DNA of 14,061 nucleotides from CAVZLD01 sp964522605 (lineage in GTDB: Bacteria > Planctomycetota > Planctomycetia > Pirellulales > Pirellulaceae), in contig CAZFWV010000165.1 of assembly GCA_964522605.1 (NCBI GenBank), positions 1-14,061 on the forward strand, given 5' to 3'. Each line of letters begins with the position of its first letter. The stretch's first letter is position 1. The position numbers and the translations under genes are program-made. Below are positions 1-5,189 of this stretch, piece by piece. Under the pieces are notes generated by a model. It was not told the DNA's origin. It saw nothing but the letters and a program-made list of their open reading frames with translations, and searched no databases.

Positions 1-239
1 TCGCGTCTCGACCCCAGGCACCCAAATGCCGAAGTTGTTCTTGAGTCATCACTAACTTCAGGAGGTCGCACTCGATCATTAAGAGTCTACACATTTTCGT
101 TGCCGAAGTCGTGCGACGTGTCCGCTTTTCGCCTGCGAGCACTGCGTGGGGCGGGCAGCAGTGAATTCACTCTCCCTCTGGAGGTCGTGCAGTTTAGAAG
201 TGTCGGCTTTTTCAAAGTCTACGAACAAAATTCACTCCA
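1..239. other. Intergenic left edge, no supported gene
   Basis: No convincing coding region is visible; the open frames here run into the repeat at 240-471 and owe their length to its 9-base period. Short motifs related to the repeat ends are scattered through it: GGAGGTCGCAC at 61-71, and GGAGGTCGTGCAGTTTAGAAG from 180. The latter matches, in inverted orientation, the end of repeat copy C at 4618-4639. The stretch may hold the remains of older repeat insertions. Whatever gene lies to the left is outside the window. Confidence 0.5.
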
Positions 240-471
240 CCTCCGGAGGGTATTACGTTATGTTTGGACCGAAAGAGGAGAGGTAACCACGGATTGGACG
301 GAGCCTACGGATCGGCACGGACCAATCCGCGGACATCCGTTTGATCCGTTCGATCCGCGGTTTCTCTTCTCGATCTTCGGTGTCGCTTGACTTGTGCGTC
401 AAAGCGAGCTTGGTGCGGAGGTGGGGTGTCAGACTTTCACACCAACACAACTCGAACTGCATGACCTCCGG
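240..471 (+). repeat. Dispersed repeat copy A (about 232 bp)
   Basis: The unit starts at the perfect palindrome CCTCCGGAGG (240-249) and ends at CCTCCGG (465-471). It aligns end to end with the reverse complement of copy C (4616-4848). The inner 268-381 is an imperfect 114-base inverted repeat running from ACCGAAAG to CTTCGGT. Its 74-base core (287-360) has CGGA words spaced 9, 9 and 10 bases apart in the left arm, with their complements ATCCG in the right arm. It has no coding capacity of its own; translations are low-complexity peptides such as TDWTEPTDRHGPIR. It is an intergenic palindromic repeat, MITE-like or RNA-hairpin-forming, with no visible transposase link. Confidence 0.85.
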
Positions 472-602
472 CGGGCAGCTGAAGTTTTGAGATACTCGGC
501 TTCTCAGAGGTAGTGAGGCCTCGCATGGTTCGTGCCACTCATTCGAGGCGGTTTCGGAATCTACTCTAGCAACCCGAGCATTCGTTGGACGGAGTGAAAA
601 TC

Positions 603-1586
603 ATGAATTGCGAACGGATCACGACTTGGATACGAACAGGAACTTCAAGCCAATTGCCGCCTCGTCGAATCGTTGTTGGCACGCTGTTGGGAATCGGACT
701 CTTGATGAATTCGCTTCTGGCCCAAACGACCAGCTCAATTCCTGGCGTGGGTCCGGTGGAACCGATTCGAAAACTTCATGGTGGATTTCAGTTCACGGAG
801 GGGCCGGCGGCGGACGCGGAAGGGAACGTGTATTTCACCGATATCCCAAACGCGCGGATCCACAAATCGGATCTGAAAGGGCAGCTGACGACCGTTCAAG
901 AGCAGTCGGGGCACGCCAACGGTCTGATGTTCGATGCGAAAGGCCGCCTGATCAAATGTGAAATGGATGGTCAGGTGACGGCGCTTTCTCTATCCGGCAT
1001 GACGCAAGAGGTCCTGGCCGGGCAGTATCAGGGAAATCGGTTCAATGCGCCCAACGACCTGGTGATCGATTCCCAAGGCGGCATTTATTTTACCGACCCG
1101 CACTACCGGGCGCCGCAACCGCTGCCGCAGGGCAAGATGGGAGTCTACTATCGATCGCCTGAGGGAGAAATCCGGCGATTGGTCGATGATTTGCAGGCTC
1201 CCAATGGCATAATCCTCGCGCCGGACGAACAAACGCTGTACGTCGTTCCCACCGATCAGCCGGAGGTTTTGGCTTACGCGGTCCGGCAACCGGGGCAGCT
1301 GGATGCGGGACGCGTCTTCTGCCGGCTGAAAAACCCCGCCGGTCAACGTGAAACGAGAGGCGACGGGGTGACCATCGACGTTCGCGGGAATCTGTACGTC
1401 ACAACCGCATTGGGGCTCCAAGTCTATTCGCCCCAAGGGCAATTGCTGGGCATCCTGGAGTTTCCTGAGCAACCGGCGAACGTCACGTTCGGAGGTGTGG
1501 ATTCGAAGACGCTCTTCGTGACGGCGCAAACGTCGGTGTATGTCGCGAAAATGGCGGTGGCCGGTCATCAGTTCGCTCGCAAGTAG
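603..1586 (+). CDS. Exported SMP-30/gluconolactonase-like protein
   Basis: A 327-residue six-bladed beta-propeller of the SMP-30/gluconolactonase/LRE family. Members are metal-dependent lactone or ester hydrolases; the substrate here is unknown. The ATG at 603 is chosen because GGAG (591-594) sits 8 bases upstream; an in-frame TTG at 585 is less likely. Residues about 1-40 form a signal peptide: a basic N-terminus with RR, a hydrophobic stretch VVGTLLGIGLLMNSLLA, and likely cleavage after LLA, so it acts outside the cytoplasm. Expected metal ligands are all present: E66 (in FTEGP), N151 (in NAPNDL), N201 (in APNGI) and D254 (in GDGVTID). The FTDP and LYVV strand repeats fit the propeller blades. 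It stands alone, converging on the thioredoxin-like gene. A role in sugar-lactone metabolism is plausible but not shown by the neighbours. Confidence 0.9.
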   Translation: MNCERITTWIRTGTSSQLPPRRIVVGTLLGIGLLMNSLLAQTTSSIPGVGPVEPIRKLHGGFQFTEGPAADAEGNVYFTDIPNARIHKSDLKGQLTTVQEQSGHANGLMFDAKGRLIKCEMDGQVTALSLSGMTQEVLAGQYQGNRFNAPNDLVIDSQGGIYFTDPHYRAPQPLPQGKMGVYYRSPEGEIRRLVDDLQAPNGIILAPDEQTLYVVPTDQPEVLAYAVRQPGQLDAGRVFCRLKNPAGQRETRGDGVTIDVRGNLYVTTALGLQVYSPQGQLLGILEFPEQPANVTFGGVDSKTLFVTAQTSVYVAKMAVAGHQFARK

Positions 1587-1654
1587 AGTGACGATTCGGC
1601 GAGAAGGCTTCAAGCATCCGACCACGAACGCGAGCCAGACGCCCAGTCCGCGGG

Positions 1655-2128
1655 CTATCGCGCTTTCGTTGCACCGGAAAGGGACGCTTTCGCCTGTAAC
1701 GCTTCGAGTTGTGTGACGTCCTCCAACCGGCGTTGCATCTCTCGTGGACTGACGTAGCCTTCCATCCGCTCGAGAATCCGATTGTCGGATCCGACGACAA
1801 ACGTTGTCGGATAGACCCGCACACCAAAGCGTTTGGCTAATTCATGCTGTTGGGTGCCATTGATGACGATCGGGACGTAGGACATCGCGATCTCGTGGAC
1901 AATCAGCTTGTCCTTGTAGGTTGTCTCCAGCATCCGATGACAGTGCGGGCAACTGTCCATCGTCAGAAAGACCAGCATCGGCTTGCCACGCTCGACGCGA
2001 ATCTTGTGTGCCTGGAGATAATCGGTCTGCCAACGCAGCAACGGGACTTCGTCCGCACCGGCCCGGGCGGCGCAACAGAGGACGAGGAGCGATAGGCAGA
2101 AAACGCGAGAAATGAGAATGCGGCCCAT
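1655..2128 (-). CDS. Exported thioredoxin-fold protein (CPHC)
   Basis: A 157-residue thioredoxin-like protein. The ATG at 2128 is chosen because AGGGAGG (plus-strand 2134-2140) lies 5 bases upstream; an extension to 2164 lacks such a site. Residues 1-25 are a signal peptide (MGRILISRVFCLSLLVLCCA..., cleavage near ARAGA), so the fold is probably periplasmic. The redox pair is C60-P-H-C63, and P107 in VYPTT is the conserved cis-proline facing it. The layout (HKIRVERGKPMLVFLTMDSCPHC, then a region like GVRVYPTTFVV) resembles the DUF255/Thioredoxin_7 and SoxW-like exported reductases. CPHC is the DsbA-type active site, but the helical insertion of DsbA is absent and the protein is short. Likely a disulfide reductase, or a protein keeping partner cysteines reduced. 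The partner is unknown. Confidence 0.88.
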   Translation of the reverse strand: MGRILISRVFCLSLLVLCCAARAGADEVPLLRWQTDYLQAHKIRVERGKPMLVFLTMDSCPHCHRMLETTYKDKLIVHEIAMSYVPIVINGTQQHELAKRFGVRVYPTTFVVGSDNRILERMEGYVSPREMQRRLEDVTQLEALQAKASLSGATKAR

Positions 2129-2133
2129 GAATG

Positions 2134-2140
2134 CCTCCCT
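2134..2140 (-). promoter_or_regulatory. Ribosome-binding site of the thioredoxin-like gene
   Basis: Read on the minus strand this is AGGGAGG, 5 bases before the ATG at 2128. It decides the start in favour of 2128 over the longer frame beginning at 2164. Confidence 0.75.
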
Positions 2141-2169
2141 GCAATGGCGCCACCTAGCAAGCACAGAAA

Positions 2170-2186
2170 TCGATACTGTTTATCGA
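2170..2186. promoter_or_regulatory. Inverted repeat upstream of the thioredoxin-like gene
   Basis: TCGATA-ctgtt-TATCGA is a perfect 6+5+6 dyad about 42 bases upstream of the ATG at 2128. Its size and position suit a dimeric repressor or activator site, or a small leader hairpin. I recognise no specific regulator for it. Confidence 0.3.
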
Positions 2187-2501
2187 CTCGGTGAGGCTCG
2201 CGCTGCGATCTTGCGCGCCGTTTGCCGATCATGTCGGATCGAACGGTCCTGTCGGCAGCCGCCCCTCAAGAAAAACAGCCCTTGAGATGTGCTCCGGCCA
2301 TGGAAGACGAATAGGTCAGGATAACACCCTCGCTGTTGCGTACAGACAAATCGGGGGCGGATGTAGGAAGCATAGCCGCGGAGAGACGCGGAAAGACGCC
2401 GAGTCAAGCCCGATCGTCATCCAGAAAGGCCTTGATCAGGTGGTCCATGCCTCGGCAGTTGAATCAAGACACGAGCGAAGGAATAGCGCCGTCCGGTTGG
2501 A
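2187..2501. other. Intergenic region, possible gene remnant
   Basis: No supported gene. CTCAAG and CTTGAG (2265-2286) can form a 6-bp stem around 10 bases. A short minus-strand frame from ATG 2448 to the stop at 2404-2406 reads MDHLIKAFLDDDRA, which looks protein-like but is preceded closely by an in-frame stop. It may be a relic of a gene end. The rest is unremarkable. Confidence 0.4.
2372..2403. repeat. Short degenerate CGCGGAGA/GACGCGGAAA repeat
   Basis: Two to three imperfect tandem units of about 9-10 bases (CCGCGGAGAGACGCGGAAAG then ACGCCGAG). This resembles the CGCRGAGA intergenic repeats I know from several bacterial genomes. It is only about 30 bases long, so it could be a worn fragment or chance. 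Confidence 0.35.
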
Positions 2502-2634
2502 CTTCCGGAGCAGAAGGAACCACAGATTCGACGGAGGGGACGGATCGGCACGGACCGATCCGCAGATATCCGTTTTATCCGTTCGATCCGCGGTTTCTCT
2601 TCTCGATCTTTCGTACCGCTCGACTTGTGCTCAA
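2502..2634 (+). repeat. Dispersed repeat copy B (shortened)
   Basis: The 74-base core (2520-2593) has exactly the same length as in copies A and C and the same orientation as A. It has CGGA words in the left arm and ATCCG words in the right arm. The right flank TTTCTCTTCTCGATC also matches A and continues to about CTCGACTTGTGC. The left flank is shortened: a CTTCCGGAG like the A terminus occurs only about 18 bases before the core, against 47 in A. It ends 15 bases beyond the rsmD stop. Confidence 0.75.
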
Positions 2635-2648
2635 TAACCTAGGCGACG

Positions 2649-3275
2649 TCACCATCGTAGGGCGATGCGCGCGGGGGGATAATCACGAATCCGCCAACTG
2701 TCCGGTTCAGGTAAGCGATCCGTGTCGAACCCGGTGTCTGCCTCCAGTACTAGACGACTGCCACCCGGGGCGCGCTCGATCACGGCCTGGATCAATTCCC
2801 GAAGCTCCGGCCACTGCGAGACGTAGTAGGCATAGGGCGGACAGACAAAAACGAGCCAAGGTGTCTCCGGCAAGGGCGGCATCCGCTGGAACCAGCGAAA
2901 TGCGTCGCCGACGACAAGTTGGACCCGATTCTCCACGTCCAGAAGTTGCATGTTCCGCCGAATCACTGTCGCCGCGGGACGGTACAGCTCGATCAGAGTC
3001 GCACCGCCCGCCCCACGACTTAGTGACTCAAGACTCATCACACCGGTACCCGCAAATAGATCCAGCACGTGGTGCGTTGACGAGATCGGTCCCAGGAGGT
3101 TGAAGACCGCCTCGCGGGTGCGGTCCTTCATCGGCCGCACGCGAGGATCGCCGGAATACGTCAATTGACGGCGACGGAACTGTCCACCGACGATCCGCAG
3201 TGTCGAGGGACGGACGGACGGGCGCCGACCACCCGTCGCGTCGCGGGAACGTGAGTCTTTTCGTCTGGGCGTCAC
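2649..3275 (-). CDS. rsmD: RsmD-type 16S rRNA (guanine-N2) methyltransferase
   Basis: A 208-residue class I SAM-dependent methyltransferase. RsmD methylates G966 of 16S rRNA (E. coli numbering) on the assembling 30S subunit in the cytoplasm. Diagnostic features in order: LRIVGGQFRRRQL (26-38), the family signature RPMKDRTREAVFNLL (47-61), SAM motif I DLFAGTG (72-78), acidic E96, GDAF (123-126), and the catalytic-site motif as CPPY (145-148). That motif is normally (D/N)PP(Y/F), so a cysteine replaces the acidic or amide residue. The GTG at 3275 is chosen because GAGG lies 10 bases upstream and a good minus-strand promoter ends at 3314. The frame stays open to a TTG at 3365, but that lies upstream of the promoter and would give a 238-residue protein with an unusual extension. 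The first 25 residues are basic and low in complexity. Confidence 0.88.
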   Translation of the reverse strand: MTPRRKDSRSRDATGGRRPSVRPSTLRIVGGQFRRRQLTYSGDPRVRPMKDRTREAVFNLLGPISSTHHVLDLFAGTGVMSLESLSRGAGGATLIELYRPAATVIRRNMQLLDVENRVQLVVGDAFRWFQRMPPLPETPWLVFVCPPYAYYVSQWPELRELIQAVIERAPGGSRLVLEADTGFDTDRLPEPDSWRIRDYPPARIALRW

Positions 3276-3313
3276 CGGTTGCGTGCCTCTTGAGTTTGGC
3301 GGAGCGAAGCGAA

Positions 3314-3341
3314 ATACTACTTTATCCGAATCCACCGTCAA
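3314..3341 (-). promoter_or_regulatory. Candidate promoter of rsmD
   Basis: On the minus strand TTGACG (3336-3341) and TAGTAT (3314-3319) are separated by 16 bases, a good sigma-70 fit. Transcription would begin near 3307, about 30 bases before the GTG at 3275. This supports the shorter rsmD start. Confidence 0.5.
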
Positions 3342-3351
3342 CAGTGCAGTG
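3332..3351 (+). repeat. 20-bp direct repeat, copy 1
   Basis: CCACCGTCAACAGTGCAGTG matches 18 of 20 positions with CCACCGTTAGCAGTGCAGTG at 3442-3461. Copy 1 overlaps the -35 element of the rsmD promoter on the opposite strand. It could be a shared regulator site or a small duplication. Confidence 0.55.
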
Positions 3352-3441
3352 CGGCAGGGCCGCAACTGACCGGGGTGCTACCGCACCTACGGAAACGTCG
3401 CTCCCGTTGGTCGCTCGATTTCTTGCTGAGATTACAACTTT

Positions 3442-3461
3442 TCCACCGTTAGCAGTGCAGT
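3442..3461 (+). repeat. 20-bp direct repeat, copy 2
   Basis: The second copy lies 110 bases after the first, immediately before the GAGGAG ribosome-binding site (3462-3467) of the isomerase gene. It would therefore fall in that gene's leader. In this copy the TTGACG of copy 1 is changed to CTAACG on the minus strand. Confidence 0.55.
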
Positions 3462-3467
3462 GAGGAG
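3462..3467 (+). promoter_or_regulatory. Ribosome-binding site of the isomerase gene
   Basis: GAGGAG lies 9 bases before the ATG at 3477 and decides that start against the TTG at 3471. Confidence 0.75.
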
Positions 3468-3476
3468 CAATTGAAT

Positions 3477-4607
3477 ATGTGCCTTCGTCCGCTTGCTTTG
3501 ACTCTCTTGATCCTGCCGACTCTCGCCGCCGTGTCCGCTATTTCCGTTCCCCGCGTCACTTCCGCTCAAGAAGCGAATGCGTCTGCGGATGCGGAATTTC
3601 AAGCCGTTTTCTCCCAGTGGAAAGACCGCCTCAAGGTTTTGCGCGATCTGCAGGTCCGATTTCAAACCGCGGAAGAGTCGGAACTCGAGGCGATCCGTAC
3701 CGAGTATCAAGACACGCTGCAGCAGGCGTCTGAAATGGTCCCGCAACTGCGCGATGCGGCCTTGAAGGCCTACACCGCAAATCCCAATGCGGATCGAGAA
3801 TTGACCCGCTTTCTGCTCAAATTGGCCGCCGATGACCTCGCGTACGACCGTTACGACTCGGCCTGGAAGATCACGCAGACGCTCGTCGATGGCCAGTGTG
3901 ATGAAAAACTGCTGTACGACCTGGCAGGAGCTGCCGCCTTCGCCATGCAGGAATTTGAGCTGGCCGAACAGTATCTTCAGGAAGCCGATTCACTGGGCGT
4001 GCTGAAAGCGGGCGCCGATTACCTGCCCTATGTCGCGGATCTGAAGGAAAAATGGGCCAATGAGCAGAAGATTCGCGAAAGTGAAGCTCAGGCCGGTGAC
4101 CTGCCCAGGGTCCGCTTGCAGACGACCAAAGGCGACATCGTCGTGGAATTGTTCGAAAATGAAGCTCCAGAAACCGTTGGTAACTTCATCAGTCTCGTCG
4201 AAAAAGGCTTCTACGATGGACTCACCTTTCACCGCGTCCTGCCCGGCTTCATGGCGCAAACAGGCTGTCCAGATGGCGATGGGACCGGTGGACCCGGTTA
4301 TCAAATCTATTGTGAGTGTTACCAGGACAACCATCGGAATCACTTCCGCGGAAGCCTGAGCATGGCGAAAGGTGCGGCACGCGACAGCGGAGGATCCCAG
4401 TTCTTCCTGACTTTCCTGCCGACCCCTCATCTGGATGGGAAGCACACGGTGTTTGGTCGTGTCGTTGAAGGACTCGATGTCTTGCCCAAGCTGCAGCGTC
4501 GCGATCCAAGTAAATCGTCCGACTTGTCGATCAAACCCGATCAGATCATCAAGGCGACCGTTCTCGAGAAACGCGATCACGACTATCTGCCGAATAAGGT
4601 CAGCTGA
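3477..4607 (+). CDS. Exported cyclophilin-type peptidylprolyl isomerase
   Basis: A 376-residue protein that catalyses cis-trans isomerisation of prolyl bonds, probably as a folding helper outside the cytoplasm. The ATG at 3477 has GAGGAG (3462-3467) 9 bases upstream; the TTG at 3471 would be only 3 bases from it. Residues 1-30 are a signal peptide (LALTLLILPTLAAVSAI, cleavage near TSAQ). Residues about 35-200 are mostly helical and look TPR-like (LAEQYLQEADSLG), with no catalytic motif. The cyclophilin domain spans about 211-365. Active-site residues are R253 in FHRVLPGFMAQTG, F258, M259, Q261, the SGGSQFF segment (304-310) and H323 in HLDGKHTVFG. H318 stands where human CypA has its cyclosporin-binding tryptophan, common in bacterial members. 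It is transcribed divergently from rsmD, and repeat copy C begins 8 bases after its stop. Confidence 0.93.
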   Translation: MCLRPLALTLLILPTLAAVSAISVPRVTSAQEANASADAEFQAVFSQWKDRLKVLRDLQVRFQTAEESELEAIRTEYQDTLQQASEMVPQLRDAALKAYTANPNADRELTRFLLKLAADDLAYDRYDSAWKITQTLVDGQCDEKLLYDLAGAAAFAMQEFELAEQYLQEADSLGVLKAGADYLPYVADLKEKWANEQKIRESEAQAGDLPRVRLQTTKGDIVVELFENEAPETVGNFISLVEKGFYDGLTFHRVLPGFMAQTGCPDGDGTGGPGYQIYCECYQDNHRNHFRGSLSMAKGAARDSGGSQFFLTFLPTPHLDGKHTVFGRVVEGLDVLPKLQRRDPSKSSDLSIKPDQIIKATVLEKRDHDYLPNKVS

Positions 4608-4615
4608 AGATCGAT

Positions 4616-4848
4616 CCGGAGGTCGTGCGGTTCAGAAGTTACTGGTGCATCTGAAGTTACAACACTCTTTCGCACCGATCTCGCTGTGACGCACGAGTCG
4701 AGCGGAACCGAGGATCGAGAAGAGGAACCGCGGATCGAACGGACAAAACGGATGCCCGCGGATCTGTCCGTGCCAATCCGTACCCTCCGTCCAATCCGTG
4801 GTTACCTCTCCTCTTTCGGTCCAGACAGAACGCGATATCCTCCGGAGG
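4616..4848 (-). repeat. Dispersed repeat copy C (about 233 bp, inverted)
   Basis: This is the reverse complement of copy A over its whole length, bounded by CCGGAGG (4616-4622) and the palindrome CCTCCGGAGG (4839-4848). The inner hairpin 4707-4820 is 114 bases, as in A, and the periodic core 4728-4801 is 74 bases, as in A and B. Similarity to A is strongest in the hairpin and its flank CCGAAAGAGGAGAGGTAACC, and weakest in the stretch next to the CCGGAGG end. It fills almost exactly the gap between the isomerase stop (4607) and the stop of the possible small gene at 4854. Confidence 0.85.
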
Positions 4849-4853
4849 TCGAG

Positions 4854-5012
4854 TCAATCCTCTTCGTAGAATTTCGGCATTTCGGCTCCGTCGACCAACG
4901 GACACGGCTCCAACCAGCGGATGTGCCGACTGGTGACGAGCCGGCCAACGGGGATACGTAGAATCCCCCAACCCATGGATTCGCGTCCTTCGTCCCGGCT
5001 GGAATCGGCCAC
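4854..5012 (-). CDS. Possible small protein of unknown function
   Basis: A 52-residue frame from GTG 5012, or 40 residues from ATG 4976. I do not recognise it. The composition looks like a real, folded protein end: MGWGILRIPVGRLVTSRH, then a WLEPCP segment, and an acidic tail MPKFYEED before TGA. GGGAGGGG (minus strand, 5023-5030) lies 10 bases before the GTG. That site overlaps the palindrome AGGGGCGTGCCCCT (5014-5027), which could mask it. An in-frame stop at 5031 limits the upstream extent, so this may instead be the surviving C-terminus of a longer, decayed gene. Its stop lies 5 bases from repeat copy C, consistent with a genuine gene end there. It is too short to fit any family by eye. 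Confidence 0.4.
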   Translation of the reverse strand: MADSSRDEGRESMGWGILRIPVGRLVTSRHIRWLEPCPLVDGAEMPKFYEED

Positions 5013-5151
5013 AAGGGGCGTGCCCCTCCCTCAGCCGTGCGCGGCTTCCCCGACCGGTCCCGTACGGTGATCATTTTTCTGGCGATGCTTGACGCTAGCT
5101 GCTTTGGCACGTAATTTGGTGAGTTTGGGAACCTTAATTTTATGAGTCCCT

Positions 5152-5172
5152 TATATCGTAGTTGCTAATATA
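5152..5172 (+). promoter_or_regulatory. Candidate LysR-type regulator binding site
   Basis: TATAT-cgtagttgcta-ATATA is a perfect 5-bp dyad with an 11-base centre, the T-N11-A geometry typical of LysR-family sites. It lies 17 bases before the ATG of the LysR-type gene, within an AT-rich stretch (about 5111-5175) that is the likely promoter of the regulator-gltB-gltD unit. Binding here would imply autoregulation and control of the downstream synthase genes. Inferred from sequence alone. Confidence 0.45.
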
Positions 5173-5189
5173 CGAACGGGCGGTTCTAG

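Noticed and set aside
100..462. Open frames of 96 and 69 residues on opposite strands at the left edge
   Set aside because: They run through repeat copy A. Their peptides (TDWTEPTDRHGPIR and its counterparts) come from the 9-base repeat period, and no family or ribosome-binding site supports them.
585..602. TTG start at 585 for the SMP-30-like gene
   Set aside because: The GGAG at 591-594 serves the ATG at 603 and would lie inside the coding region if translation began at 585.
2404..2448. 14-residue minus-strand frame MDHLIKAFLDDDRA
   Set aside because: It looks protein-like, but it is too short and closely preceded by an in-frame stop; at best a remnant.
2336..3103. 255-residue plus-strand open frame
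   Set aside because: It spans repeat copy B and then runs antisense to the well-supported rsmD gene. The translation is Arg/Ser-rich with no motif.
3276..3365. Longer rsmD form starting at TTG 3365
   Set aside because: It would start upstream of the likely promoter (3314-3341), lacks a ribosome-binding site and adds 30 residues not typical of RsmD.
4657..4971. 104-residue minus-strand open frame
   Set aside because: Most of it is repeat copy C read through; the part beyond the repeat is out of frame with the more protein-like 4854-5012 frame.
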